20,726 nt of DNA, from assembly GCA_022712075.1 (NCBI GenBank), contig JALAHE010000126.1:1-20726 (forward strand), written 5' to 3'. Shown here in pieces: positions 7,621 through 16,340 of this stretch. Below the pieces are notes generated by a model. It made no database searches and had not been told where the DNA came from. It saw nothing but the letters and a program-made list of their open reading frames with translations. The position numbers and the translations under genes were made by a program. Every line of letters begins with the position of its first letter. Within the stretch, counting starts at the first letter, position 1. Source of the DNA: Galactobacter sp. GTDB taxonomy: Bacteria; Actinomycetota; Actinomycetes; Actinomycetales; Micrococcaceae.

Positions 7621-8547
7621 CTAACCCAGGGCCGAGATCCTCCACGATGCCGTGTGAGGCGTGCCGGCCTCGAGCCGGATGACGTCCTTCGCCGAGTCGA
7701 AGGCGCCTGGCGGGCAGGTCATGGGTTCCACGGCGAGGCCGGTGCGGTTCAGCTCGGGCTCCGGCCGGTCGGCCGTGTGGATCTGCACCCACCCGCACTC
7801 GCTCCCCCAACTCATGCGCACTCCCACGCCCGCGGCGTCGAGCACGTCCACGTGGGCCAGCCCCGCGTCGTCGCGCTGGAGCCCGGTGAAGGCGTGGTCG
7901 ATGAAGGTTTCACCCACAACCCTGTGTCGCCTGAAATCGAGCTCGGTGCCTTGCACCTCGGCGACGCCGGTGGGGATGAGGCGTTCGGCGCTCACCGTTT
8001 GAACCGCGGCCGCCGGTAAGGAGAGGGTCCACTCGTTCACCGTGTCCCCGGGGGCACACAAGTACGAGTGCGAACCCCACCCGAACGGCGCGGCGGCTCC
8101 CGCCAACAACTCAGCCCTGACACGGGTGACGAGCCCACGCTCGCGCAGAACGTACTCGACTTGCACACCCACCCGGTGAGGGTATCCGTCCTGGGCCTCG
8201 ATCACAGTGGCCAGCACGGCACGATCCCGGCCCTCCTCGAGCACCTCGAAGTCGTTCCAGAGGACGAGCCCGTGGAGCGCGTGCCCCCGGGCCGGTTCGC
8301 TCAACGCGAGCTGTCGCCGCTCGCCGTCCCACGCGTAGCTGCCGTCGATGACCCGGTTGGGCCACGGCGCGAGGATGGCGCCGGCATACACGGGGCGAAG
8401 CCCGTCAGCGGCAAAGCCCCGCACCAGCGGGCGGCCCCGCCACGAAAGCGTCCGCAGCGAAGCCCCCACCGTGGCGACGTCCGCCGCGTAATCATCGTGT
8501 TCAAGGCGCAGCTGGCGCCCCGAGAGTGACCGAACCGAGCCACTCAC
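7621..8547 (-). CDS. galM: Aldose 1-epimerase (mutarotase)
   Basis: A 308-residue protein of the galactose mutarotase-like fold. Expected motifs are present: N64-R65 in APWPNRV, H92 in the ALHGLV segment, H160 (candidate general acid) in GWGSHSYL, D217 in FIDHAF, and E274 (candidate base) in AVEPMTCPPGAF. The family interconverts alpha and beta anomers of free aldoses in the cytoplasm. As the last gene of the operon, it probably equilibrates imported L-arabinose so that AraA receives its preferred anomer. The GTG start overlaps the araA stop as GTGA (8547-8544), and the GGGGAG ribosome binding site abuts the start, so translation probably depends on coupling to araA. It could act on other sugars, but the context argues for arabinose. 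Confidence 0.9.
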   Translation of the reverse strand: MSGSVRSLSGRQLRLEHDDYAADVATVGASLRTLSWRGRPLVRGFAADGLRPVYAGAILAPWPNRVIDGSYAWDGERRQLALSEPARGHALHGLVLWNDFEVLEEGRDRAVLATVIEAQDGYPHRVGVQVEYVLRERGLVTRVRAELLAGAAAPFGWGSHSYLCAPGDTVNEWTLSLPAAAVQTVSAERLIPTGVAEVQGTELDFRRHRVVGETFIDHAFTGLQRDDAGLAHVDVLDAAGVGVRMSWGSECGWVQIHTADRPEPELNRTGLAVEPMTCPPGAFDSAKDVIRLEAGTPHTASWRISALG

Positions 8548-10055
8548 CTCCCCGTCAAGCGTTGGTATGCGTCGTTCAAGCGTAGTTCGCGGACGAAGCT
8601 GGGCACGCTCGTGTCGTCGGTGATTTCCATGAGCTCGATCCCCACCATGGTGGCAAAGGTCCTGAAGGTTTCAAGGCCGACGGCGGTACTCATGACCGTA
8701 TGGTGTGCGGCGCCCGCCTCCAGCCAGCACGCGGTACTAGTGGGGAAATCGGGAGCCGGACGCCAGACCGCGCGGCCGACCGGCAGCCTGGGGAGGTCCG
8801 GGGCGTCGACAAGCGTCACATCATTGCCGGTCAAACGCAGGCGATCGCCCATGTCAGACAGCGCAACCACCACACCGGGGCCGGCGTCGGCGGTGAAGAC
8901 CAGGCGCACCGGATCCTCGCGCCCGCCGATGCCGAGGGGATGGATCTCCAGGCGGGGCCGCGTGGTCGTCAGGGACGGAGACACCTCAAGCATGTGCGCA
9001 CCCAAGATGCGTTCGTTCCCGGGGGTCAGGTCGTAGGTGTAGTCCTCCATGAGGCTCGCGCCACCGGACAGCCCGGCGCCCATGACGTTGGCAAGCCGAA
9101 CCAACACGGCCGTCTTCCAATCGCCCTCCGCGCCAAAGCCGTAGCCCTCCGCCATGAGTCGCTGCACGGCCAAACCGGGCAGCTGGCGCAGGCCGCCAAG
9201 ATCCTCGAAGTTGGTGGTGAAGGCACCGAAGCCTCCCTCCTCGAGGAAGGAGCGCAGCCCCACCTCGATCGCGGCACCATAGCGAAGCGACGCGTGGCGC
9301 GCGGCGCCAGGAAGGAGCTCGGGGGCCACGTCGTACAGCTCCACGTACTCGGCGATCAGGGCGTCGATCTCCGCCGGCTCCGCGGCGTCCACGGCAGCGG
9401 CAAGCTCGTTCACGCCCCACGTGTTGACCTGCACGCCGAGTCGACGCTCGGCCTCGGTCTTGTCTCCCTCGGTGACGGCAACGAAGCGCATGTTGTCCCC
9501 GAAACGGGCGAGCCGCAGAGACTGCAGCGCGGCACGGCCGGCCGCGGCCCGCTGCCAGGTCGACACCTCCGCGACCACGCGGGGGTCGCTCACGTGCCCG
9601 GAGACGGTGGTGCGGGCCACGCCGAGCCGTGACTGGATGTATCCGAACTCGCGGTCGCCGTGAGCGGCCTGATTCAGGTTCATGAAGTCCATGTCGATCG
9701 TGGCCCACGGCAGCTCCACCTCGGCCTGCGTGTGCAGGTGCAGCAAGGGCTTCTGGAGCAGGTCGAGGCCCGAGATCCACATCTTGGCCGGGCTAAACGT
9801 GTGCATCCACGCCACCAGGCCGATCACCGCATCGTCGGAGTTTGCCTCGAGCATGGTGCGCCGAATCACATCACGGTCAGTCAGCACCGGCTTCCACACC
9901 ACGCGCACCGGGGTCCCGGCGTCGAGTGCCTCGGCGATCACGCGGGACTGCGCCGCAACCTGGGCGAGCGTCTCCTCGCCGTAGAGCCCCTGGCTTCCGG
10001 TCAGGAACCAGACCTGGTACTCGTCGAGCTCAGTTCGCAGTGCCGCGCGGGACAT
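8544..10055 (-). CDS. araA: L-arabinose isomerase
   Basis: This 503-residue protein is of normal AraA length and is collinear with the E. coli enzyme. It converts L-arabinose to L-ribulose in the cytoplasm, using Mn2+. The predicted metal ligands are E310 (in FGAEGDWK), E337 (in LMEDYTY), H354 (in GAHMLEV) and a His of the HHTV motif (451/452). The N-terminal WFLTGSQGLYGEETL block is diagnostic. The ATG at 10055 lies inside the end of araD, giving a 26-nt overlap, and is preceded by AAGGAAG, which fixes the start. It sits between araD and galM in the operon. Identification is secure. Confidence 0.97.
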   Translation of the reverse strand: MSRAALRTELDEYQVWFLTGSQGLYGEETLAQVAAQSRVIAEALDAGTPVRVVWKPVLTDRDVIRRTMLEANSDDAVIGLVAWMHTFSPAKMWISGLDLLQKPLLHLHTQAEVELPWATIDMDFMNLNQAAHGDREFGYIQSRLGVARTTVSGHVSDPRVVAEVSTWQRAAAGRAALQSLRLARFGDNMRFVAVTEGDKTEAERRLGVQVNTWGVNELAAAVDAAEPAEIDALIAEYVELYDVAPELLPGAARHASLRYGAAIEVGLRSFLEEGGFGAFTTNFEDLGGLRQLPGLAVQRLMAEGYGFGAEGDWKTAVLVRLANVMGAGLSGGASLMEDYTYDLTPGNERILGAHMLEVSPSLTTTRPRLEIHPLGIGGREDPVRLVFTADAGPGVVVALSDMGDRLRLTGNDVTLVDAPDLPRLPVGRAVWRPAPDFPTSTACWLEAGAAHHTVMSTAVGLETFRTFATMVGIELMEITDDTSVPSFVRELRLNDAYQRLTGR

Positions 10056-10806
10056 CGGTGCTTCCTTCCGTGGGGGTGATGGGGGCGGGCGGTTCGCGGC
10101 GGTCGTCGCCGCTCTGCCCGTAAACGTTCTGATACCGCGCGTAGAGCGCGTCGACGGCGAGCGGGTCCAGCGGCTGCAGCTGCCCCGACTGGGCGGCCAG
10201 GTGAACGGTCCGTGCCACGTCTTCCAGCATCACCGCAGCTTTGACTGCGTCCTTCGCCGTGGCGCCGATCGTGAACGGGCCGTGCCCGCGCATGAGGACC
10301 GCTCGGGAGCGGTGCCCCCTCAGCGTCGAAACGATGCCGCGCCCAATGGAGTCGTCGCCGATGATGGCGAAGGGCCCCACGGGGATCGGCCCGCCGAACT
10401 CGTCGGCCATTGCCGTGATGACGCACGGGATCTCCTCGCCGCGCGCCGCCCAGGCGGTCGCGTAGGTGGAGTGCGTGTGCACCACGCCGCCCACCTCGGG
10501 CAGGTGCCGGTAGACGTAGGCGTGGGCCGCCGTGTCAGATGACGGCGAGCGCTCGGAGCCCGGCGTGCCCGGCACCACCTCGCCCTCAAGCGTGCACAGG
10601 ATCATGTTCTCCGGGCGCAGCTCGTCGTAGAGCACCCCGCTCGGCTTGATCACCATGAGCTCCGCGCCGGGCACGCGGGCGGAGACGTTGCCGCCCGTCC
10701 ACACGACCAGCCCGTAGCGGGTGAGTTCCGCGTGAAGCGAGCAGACCTGCTCCCTGGCCGCCTGGATCCGTTCCTCGAGGGACTGCTCCTGGGCCAACAC
10801 GCTCAT
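10030..10806 (-). CDS. araD: L-ribulose-5-phosphate 4-epimerase
   Basis: This 258-residue class II aldolase/epimerase converts L-ribulose 5-phosphate to D-xylulose 5-phosphate, the link to the pentose phosphate or phosphoketolase pathway. Zinc ligands are visible as H110 and H112 (VVHTHSTYAT) and H175 (RGHGPF). Further conserved positions are D91 (PSSDT), the phosphate-binding TGGNVSAR and KPSG segments, and the C-terminal Y229 in VYGQ. The ATG overlaps the araB stop as ATGA (10806-10803) and has AGGAGG upstream. The C-terminal tail after VYGQ (PPAPITPTEG and onward) is slightly longer than the E. coli protein. L-fuculose-phosphate aldolase is a related alternative, but the operon and the VYGQ end favour AraD. 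Confidence 0.95.
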   Translation of the reverse strand: MSVLAQEQSLEERIQAAREQVCSLHAELTRYGLVVWTGGNVSARVPGAELMVIKPSGVLYDELRPENMILCTLEGEVVPGTPGSERSPSSDTAAHAYVYRHLPEVGGVVHTHSTYATAWAARGEEIPCVITAMADEFGGPIPVGPFAIIGDDSIGRGIVSTLRGHRSRAVLMRGHGPFTIGATAKDAVKAAVMLEDVARTVHLAAQSGQLQPLDPLAVDALYARYQNVYGQSGDDRREPPAPITPTEGSTDVPRGTAN

Positions 10807-12530
10807 GCCGAGACCTCCTGCCGCGGAGCCGCCGCCTCGGCGAGCACATCGCGCCGGATGTCGCGCAAGCGGTGCATCATCTCGTCTCCGCCCCGGCCGA
10901 AGTGATCGTGCAGACGCCGGTACTCGGCGAAGAGCAGATCGTAGGTGTCGGCGGAGTCGTCCTGCGGTTCGTACGCGTTGCGGATGAGCGACCCCATGGC
11001 CGCGGCGGCCGCCCGGATATCCGGGTACTCCCCCGCCGCGACAGCCGCGTGGATGGCGGAGCCCAGAGCGGGGCCTTGGTCGGAGCCGATCACGGACACC
11101 GGCATCCTCAGCACGTCCGAATACGTCTGCATGAGCTCGCGGTTCTTGAGCAATCCTCCGGCCACAATGAACTCGCCCACCGGCACGCCGGAGGCCTTGA
11201 AGGTTTCGACGATGATGCGGGCACCAAACGCCGTTGCTTCGAGCAGCGCTCGGTACTCCTGCTCCGGTCGGGTGGCGAGCGTCTGGCCAAGGATGACCCC
11301 CGAGAGGTCGTGATCCACGAGCACCGAGCGGTTTCCCGAGTGCCAGTCGAGCGCGACCAGACCGTGAGCGCCGACCGGCTCCGCGTAGGCGAGCTCGGTG
11401 AGGTAGCTGTGCACGCTGATGCCGCGGGCCTCGGCCGCCTCCACGTAGCGCTCAGGCACGTGCTGCTCGATGAACCAGCCGAAGATGTCTCCCACCCCGG
11501 ACTGGCCGGCCTCGTAGCCGTAGAGGCCGGCGACGATGCCGCCGTCCACCACACCGCACATGCCTGGCACCTCGACGAGGTGATCGGAGCTCATGACGTG
11601 GCAGGTCGAGGTGCCCATAATCGCCACCATCTGCCCCGGGTCCACGGCCTTCGCCGCAGGGGCCGTGACGTGGGCGTCGACGTTGCCGACGGCGACGGCG
11701 ATCCCCTCCGGTAGCCCCGTCCAGGCCGCCGCCTCGGCGCTCAGGCCGCCCGCCCGGGAGCCGAGTTCCCCGAGCGGCTGCGCCAGCTTGCTCTGTGCGA
11801 AGTCGGCGAAGGCGGGGTTCAGCCCGCGCAGGAAGTCACTCGAGGGGTAGGCGCCGTCTTGAAGGATGCCCTTGTAGCCGGCGGTGCAGGCGTTGCGCAC
11901 GTAGTTCCCGCACAAGCGCCACACGATCCAGTCGGCCGCCTCGACCCAGCGATCCATGAGGGCGTAGATCTCCGGATCCTCTTCGAGCAGCTGCAGAGCC
12001 TTGGCGAACTCCCACTCGGAGGAGATGAACCCACCGTAGCGGGCCAACCACGGCTCGCGGCGCTCGGCCGCGAGGTCGTTGATGCGGTCTGCCTGCGGCT
12101 GTGCCGCGTGGTGCTTCCAGAGCTTCACGTAGGCATGCGGCCGCCCCTCCAGACCGGCCACGCGACTCAGCGGCGTTCCGTCTTCCAGCGTGGGGATCAT
12201 GGTGCAGGCCGTGAAGTCGGTGGCGATACCGATCACGGTGGCCGGGTCGATTCCGGCCTCGGCGATCGCGGCGGGCACCGCGCGCCGGAGCACCTCCTCG
12301 TAGTCGCCCGGATCCTGCAGGGCCCAGTCCGGCGGCAGGGTGATCGTGCCGTAGGTAGCTGGCGCCGCGGTCAGGACGGAGTCCATGACGGCGTGCCCGT
12401 ACGCGTGCTCGGCGCTGCCGAGCTGCGCACCGTCCTCGACCCGCACCACCACGGCCCGGCCTGACAGGGTTCCAAAGTCCACACCGATGACGTGTTTCTT
12501 GCCCGCACCGGGCTCAAACACCGCGTTCAT
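10803..12530 (-). CDS. araB: Ribulokinase (FGGY family)
   Basis: A 575-residue FGGY carbohydrate kinase, the usual AraB size, that phosphorylates L-ribulose with ATP in the cytoplasm. The N-terminal phosphate-binding motif is VIGVDFGTLSGRAVV (about 14-28). AraB-type signatures follow: TDFTACTMIP, KLWKHHAAQ, GGFISSEWEFAK, the NVDAHV segment carrying the candidate catalytic Asp, MGTSTCH, the GVGDIFGWF block and the C-terminal GGLLKNRELMQTYSDVL. The ATG overlaps the upstream permease stop as ATGA (12530-12527), with GAAGAAGG as ribosome binding site. Gene order araB-araD-araA matches many arabinose operons. Confidence 0.96.
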   Translation of the reverse strand: MNAVFEPGAGKKHVIGVDFGTLSGRAVVVRVEDGAQLGSAEHAYGHAVMDSVLTAAPATYGTITLPPDWALQDPGDYEEVLRRAVPAAIAEAGIDPATVIGIATDFTACTMIPTLEDGTPLSRVAGLEGRPHAYVKLWKHHAAQPQADRINDLAAERREPWLARYGGFISSEWEFAKALQLLEEDPEIYALMDRWVEAADWIVWRLCGNYVRNACTAGYKGILQDGAYPSSDFLRGLNPAFADFAQSKLAQPLGELGSRAGGLSAEAAAWTGLPEGIAVAVGNVDAHVTAPAAKAVDPGQMVAIMGTSTCHVMSSDHLVEVPGMCGVVDGGIVAGLYGYEAGQSGVGDIFGWFIEQHVPERYVEAAEARGISVHSYLTELAYAEPVGAHGLVALDWHSGNRSVLVDHDLSGVILGQTLATRPEQEYRALLEATAFGARIIVETFKASGVPVGEFIVAGGLLKNRELMQTYSDVLRMPVSVIGSDQGPALGSAIHAAVAAGEYPDIRAAAAAMGSLIRNAYEPQDDSADTYDLLFAEYRRLHDHFGRGGDEMMHRLRDIRRDVLAEAAAPRQEVSA

Positions 12531-13561
12531 GCCTTCTTCTTCTTTCTCAGGAGGACGACTCGCTGCAGCAGCACGAAGGCCAGCAGGATGCCGCCGGTGA
12601 TGATGGTGGTGGCTTCGGGCGGCACCGTTCCGTCACGGGTGATGAGCAGGGTCATCATCCCGATGACGAGGGCGCCAACCACGGAGCCAAGAACAAAGCC
12701 GTAGCCGCCCGTGAGCATGGTTCCGCCGATGACGACGGCGGCGATGGCGTCCAGCTCCCAGCCCACACCCGTGACGTTCTGGGCGATGCCGGTGCGCGCC
12801 GTGTAGACGACGGCGGCGAGACCGGCGAGCGTGCCGGAGATCAGGTACACCCACAGCTTGGTGCGGGCCACCGGAAGGCCCATGAGCCCGGCGGAGTTTT
12901 CGGCGCCGCCGATGGCGTAGACGGTACGTCCGAAGCGCGTGCGCTTGAGCACGAGCACAGCAACGATCACCACCACGATCATGATCAGCACGCTGGGCGT
13001 GACGACCAGGTCGTTGGTCTTGGGGCCGTCGATGAGCTTGATGGGGGTGGCGAGCGCTCTGAAGGCCGAGTCATCGTCCAGGCGCACCGGAGTGGTCGCC
13101 ATGATGGAGGCGATGCCGCGGGCCAGGAACATCATGGCGAGCGTCGCGATGAACGGTTGCACATTGAAGTACTGCACCAGGACACCCGAGACCAGGCCGA
13201 AGAGCGAGCCGATCAGGATCGTCGCCGGCACCGCAATCAGCACCGGGACGCCTGCGTTGACAAGGAACACCCCGCTGAGCGAGCTCACGGCGATGACTGC
13301 TCCGACCGACAGATCGATGCCGCCCGTCAGGATCACGAACGTCATCCCGACCGCCAGGATGATCAGGTACGAGCTGTTGATGAACAGGTTGGAGATGGTG
13401 TTGGCCTGGAAGATCTTGCCGTACGCCATCTCGCCGTAGACGAACATCAGGAGCAGGATCGCGACGGAGGCGATCGTGGGCAGTGCATCGAGCACGGAGC
13501 CGCGCTGGCGACGGGAGGGGGCGGCGGCCTGCGGCCGCGGCCGGGTCAGGATGGCGCTCAT
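12527..13561 (-). CDS. Sugar ABC transporter permease 2 (YjfF/RbsC type)
   Basis: A 344-residue integral membrane protein of the ribose/galactofuranose permease family. Its diagnostic block is VGMTFVILTGGIDLSVGAVIAVSS, and GGTMLTGGYGFVLGS occurs later. About eight to ten hydrophobic segments span residues 28-335, with a basic N-terminal tail and a C-terminal RKKKK. The ATG at 13561 overlaps the preceding permease stop (ATGA). The frame stays open far upstream, but only this start fits the family length. Together with the other permease it should form the heterodimeric channel of the importer. Two different permease genes plus one double ATPase is the YtfT/YjfF or GafCD arrangement. Confidence 0.9.
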   Translation of the reverse strand: MSAILTRPRPQAAAPSRRQRGSVLDALPTIASVAILLLMFVYGEMAYGKIFQANTISNLFINSSYLIILAVGMTFVILTGGIDLSVGAVIAVSSLSGVFLVNAGVPVLIAVPATILIGSLFGLVSGVLVQYFNVQPFIATLAMMFLARGIASIMATTPVRLDDDSAFRALATPIKLIDGPKTNDLVVTPSVLIMIVVVIVAVLVLKRTRFGRTVYAIGGAENSAGLMGLPVARTKLWVYLISGTLAGLAAVVYTARTGIAQNVTGVGWELDAIAAVVIGGTMLTGGYGFVLGSVVGALVIGMMTLLITRDGTVPPEATTIITGGILLAFVLLQRVVLLRKKKKA

Positions 13562-14739
13562 GCGTTCACCGCCTTCTGGTCGTTGTCGGTGCCGGCATCG
13601 CCGGCGGTGGCCTTCGTGCCCGCCGCCGCGGCGTGGGCCTCGGCGGCAGCGTCGGGTGAGGTGGGGCTGGGAGCCGGGGACGGCGGCGTCGGGCGCTGGG
13701 CCTGACCGCGGCCGGCCCGCCGGCCGCGGATCCATCCCCGTGCGCGTTCCGACTGCAGGAGGCAGACGGCCACGATGACGATGGCCTTGAAGGCCGGCGT
13801 CGCCGCCGACGGGATGGAGAGGAAGACAATCGTCTTGTCGAGCGTGGTGATGAGCAGGGCACCGACCACGGTTCCGGTGAGCGAGAACTTGCCACCGGCC
13901 AGCGACGTTCCGCCGACCACCACGGCCAGGATCGCGTCGAGCTCGGAGTTGAGCCCGGTGCGCGAGACCTCGACGGTCATGACGGAGGCCGTGGCGAAGA
14001 CTCCTCCGAGCCCCGCGAGCAGGGCGCTGAGCGCGTACACGCTCACGAGCAGCCCGCCCGGCCGAATGCCGATGAGGCGGCTTGCCTTGGGGTTGATGCC
14101 GAGGGCCTCGATGAAGGTGCCGAGGGCCGTGCGGCGCACGAGCACCGCCACGGCCGCCACCACGAGCGCCGCGATGAGGAACACCACGGGGAAACCGAAC
14201 ACGGTGCCGTTGGCGATCCAGCGGAAGGTGTCGTTGTTCGCCGAGGTGTTCTGGCCGCCCGTGATGACGCGCGCAATGCCGCGCCCGGCCAGCATCATCA
14301 CGAGGGTGGTGATGAAGGGCTGCAGTCCCACCCATGCAACGAGCACGCCGTTGAGCAGGCCGAGCACGAGCGAGAGACCAAGCCCCATGGCGAGGGCGGC
14401 GACGGCGGATCCGGGAGTGTTGGGGGCACTCGCCAAGAACTGCATGGAGACGGCGCCGGAGACCGCCATGACGGAACCGACGGACAGGTCGATGCCGCGC
14501 GTGGCGACCACCAGCGTCATGCCCACCGCGATCATGAGGACGGGGGCCGACTGCCGAAGGATGTCGATGAGGTTGCCGGAGAGGTTTCCGGTGGTCGGGT
14601 TGACCGAGATCGCGAGATAGCTCGGGTCCTTGATGACGTCGACGGCCAGGAGCAGCAGCAAGGCGATGATGCCCCATGCATACTGCTGCGACATGAGGGA
14701 TTTGAGCCGGGGCCCGAATCCGGTGGGCGTGGCGCTCAT
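13558..14739 (-). CDS. Sugar ABC transporter permease 1 (YtfT/RbsC type) with long C-terminal tail
   Basis: A 393-residue membrane protein. The permease domain spans about residues 15-330 and contains VGMTLVVATRGIDLSVGSVMAVSGA, LQPFITTLVMMLAGRGIARVITGGQ and VVGGTSLAGGKFSLTGT, as in YtfT-like permeases. The last 60 or so residues are an unusual Pro/Ala/Thr-rich, probably disordered cytoplasmic tail, absent from standard homologues; it follows an Arg-rich stretch (GWIRGRRAGRG). The ATG at 14739 overlaps the ATPase stop (ATGA) and is preceded by GAGGAGG. The protein pairs with the downstream permease. Confidence 0.9.
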   Translation of the reverse strand: MSATPTGFGPRLKSLMSQQYAWGIIALLLLLAVDVIKDPSYLAISVNPTTGNLSGNLIDILRQSAPVLMIAVGMTLVVATRGIDLSVGSVMAVSGAVSMQFLASAPNTPGSAVAALAMGLGLSLVLGLLNGVLVAWVGLQPFITTLVMMLAGRGIARVITGGQNTSANNDTFRWIANGTVFGFPVVFLIAALVVAAVAVLVRRTALGTFIEALGINPKASRLIGIRPGGLLVSVYALSALLAGLGGVFATASVMTVEVSRTGLNSELDAILAVVVGGTSLAGGKFSLTGTVVGALLITTLDKTIVFLSIPSAATPAFKAIVIVAVCLLQSERARGWIRGRRAGRGQAQRPTPPSPAPSPTSPDAAAEAHAAAAGTKATAGDAGTDNDQKAVNA

Positions 14740-16259
14740 GCCGCGTCCTCCTCTGCGATGGTCTTCACGATGGCCTCGACGTTGACGTCCGGGCCGTTCT
14801 CGAGGTCGGCGATCAGCCGGTGGTCGCGCAGCACGGCGATCCTGTCGCTGAGCCGGACCACCTCCTCCAGCTCGGAGGAGATAAACACGACGGACAGACC
14901 CTTGCGGGCCAGCTCGAGGATGACCTCGGAGATCTCGGCCTTGGCACCGATGTCGATGCCGCGCGTCGGCTCGTCGAGCACCAGCAGCTCCGGCTCCGTG
15001 GCGAGCCAACGGCCCAGGACCACCTTTTGCTGATTGCCGCCGGAGAGGTTCTTGATGGGTCGTTCCGGGTCCGCCGGGCGAACGTTGAGTCGCTCGATGT
15101 AGAGGGAGACCAGTTCGTCCGCCTCTCGGCTGGAGATGCGGCGCAGCCAGCCGCGTTTGGCCTGCACCGCCAGGACGAGGTTCTCGCGGACGCTGAGGTC
15201 GCCGATGATGCCCTCATCCCTGCGGTTCTCCGAGGTGTAGGCGATCCGCTGGGCGATGGCCGCGTCCGGGGTGCGGAGCTTGACCGGCCGACCCTCGATG
15301 GTGATCGTTCCCGAATCGGCGCGGTCGGCGCCGGTGATGAGCCTGGCGAGCTCGGTGCGGCCAGAGCCGAGCAATCCGGCGAAGCCAAGCACCTCGCCCT
15401 TGTTCAGTGACAGGGTGGTCGGCTCGATGCTTCCCTTGGCCCCCACACCGTCAAGCCGCGCGAACTCCTCGCGCCCGGCGCCGGCCTCCACGGTCGCTGC
15501 CCGTTCGAGGTCCTTCAGCCCGGACAGATCCTTGCCGATCATCTGGGCGATGAGCTCCGAACGCGAGATCTCCGCCGTGAGATACTCCCCCACGAACGTT
15601 CCGTTGCGCAGCACGGTGAGGCGGTCGCTGATCGCGTAGACCTGGTCGAGGAAGTGCGAAACGAACAGGATCGCGACCCCCTTGTCCCGCAGCGTGCGCA
15701 TGACGCCGAACAGGACCTCCACCTCGTTGGCATCAAGGCTCGAGGTCGGTTCGTCGAGGATGAGCACCCGCGTGTTGGAGACGATCGAACGGGCGATGGC
15801 CACGAGCTGCTGCAGCGCGAGCGACAGGCTGGAGAGGGGCGCCCGCGGGTCAAGATGACCCAGGCCCAGCTCTTGGAGCACAAGGCGCGCGCGGTCGTGG
15901 GTCTTGGCCCACTTGATCCCGAAGGCCCCGCGGCTCTCGTTGCCGAGCATGACGTTCTCGCCGATGCTCAGGTTCTCGCAGAGGTTCACCTCTTGATACA
16001 CCGTGGAGATGCCCGAGCGCTGGGCATCACCCGGGCCGCTGAAGCGCGTCGGCTTCCCTGCGACGGTGATACTGCCGGCGTCGACCTTGTAGACGCCGGT
16101 GAGCGCCTTGATCAGCGTCGACTTGCCAGCGCCGTTCTCGCCCATGATGGTGTGGCCCTCGCCCGGCCACAGCCGCAACCCGACCGAGTCGAGCGCCCGG
16201 ACACCCGGGAACTCGACGGTGATGCCCGCCATCTCGACGACGGGTTCCTTCCCTGCCAT
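14736..16259 (-). CDS. Sugar ABC transporter ATPase, duplicated (CUT2 type)
   Basis: A 507-residue protein with two fused ABC domains, as in RbsA, MglA and YtfR. The N-terminal half has a Walker A GENGAGKST (40-48), a signature variant LSLALQQ (145-151) and a Walker B LILDEP (166-171). The C-terminal half has a degenerate Walker A (GLLGSGRTE, 296-303), a canonical LSGGNQQ (405-411) and LLVLDEPTRGIDIG. Such asymmetry, with one active and one degenerate site, is normal for the family. I chose ATG 16259 because AAGGAG lies just upstream; an in-frame start 13 codons earlier has no comparable site. The protein energises uptake through the two downstream permeases. Confidence 0.95.
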   Translation of the reverse strand: MAGKEPVVEMAGITVEFPGVRALDSVGLRLWPGEGHTIMGENGAGKSTLIKALTGVYKVDAGSITVAGKPTRFSGPGDAQRSGISTVYQEVNLCENLSIGENVMLGNESRGAFGIKWAKTHDRARLVLQELGLGHLDPRAPLSSLSLALQQLVAIARSIVSNTRVLILDEPTSSLDANEVEVLFGVMRTLRDKGVAILFVSHFLDQVYAISDRLTVLRNGTFVGEYLTAEISRSELIAQMIGKDLSGLKDLERAATVEAGAGREEFARLDGVGAKGSIEPTTLSLNKGEVLGFAGLLGSGRTELARLITGADRADSGTITIEGRPVKLRTPDAAIAQRIAYTSENRRDEGIIGDLSVRENLVLAVQAKRGWLRRISSREADELVSLYIERLNVRPADPERPIKNLSGGNQQKVVLGRWLATEPELLVLDEPTRGIDIGAKAEISEVILELARKGLSVVFISSELEEVVRLSDRIAVLRDHRLIADLENGPDVNVEAIVKTIAEEDAA

Positions 16260-16271
16260 AACCGCTCCTTC

Positions 16272-16331
16272 GTGACCCTCGGCAGACGCCGGGGTCACGG
16301 TCCCGGGGCGCGCACCCGCCCCGGGGCCGTG
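16272..16331 (-). promoter_or_regulatory. Intercistronic hairpins between binding-protein and ATPase genes
   Basis: The 81-nt gap holds a 14-bp GC-rich stem with one mismatch (16318-16331 with 16296-16309). A second stem, GTGACCC/GGGTCAC (16272-16278 with 16292-16298), lies next to the ATPase ribosome binding site. The two share three bases, so they cannot both form completely. Such hairpins after a binding-protein gene commonly cause partial termination or stabilise the upstream mRNA, raising the ratio of binding protein to membrane components. Confidence 0.6.
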
Positions 16332-16340
16332 AATTGGGAC

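Noticed and set aside
8010..8025. CCGGTAAG in galM as an operator half-site
   Set aside because: Only a partial match, not palindromic, inside a gene and consistent with codon use.
8700..9632. Plus-strand 310-codon open frame opposite araA, and similar long antisense frames opposite araB and the ATPase
   Set aside because: These are antisense shadows of well-supported genes, with no ribosome binding site, no recognisable domain and low-complexity composition typical of high-GC complement frames.
13562..14677. A single large 716-residue protein reaching through both permease genes in the permease 2 frame
   Set aside because: The upstream part is the shifted shadow of permease 1. Permease 2 starts at ATG 13561 with its family-typical N-terminus.
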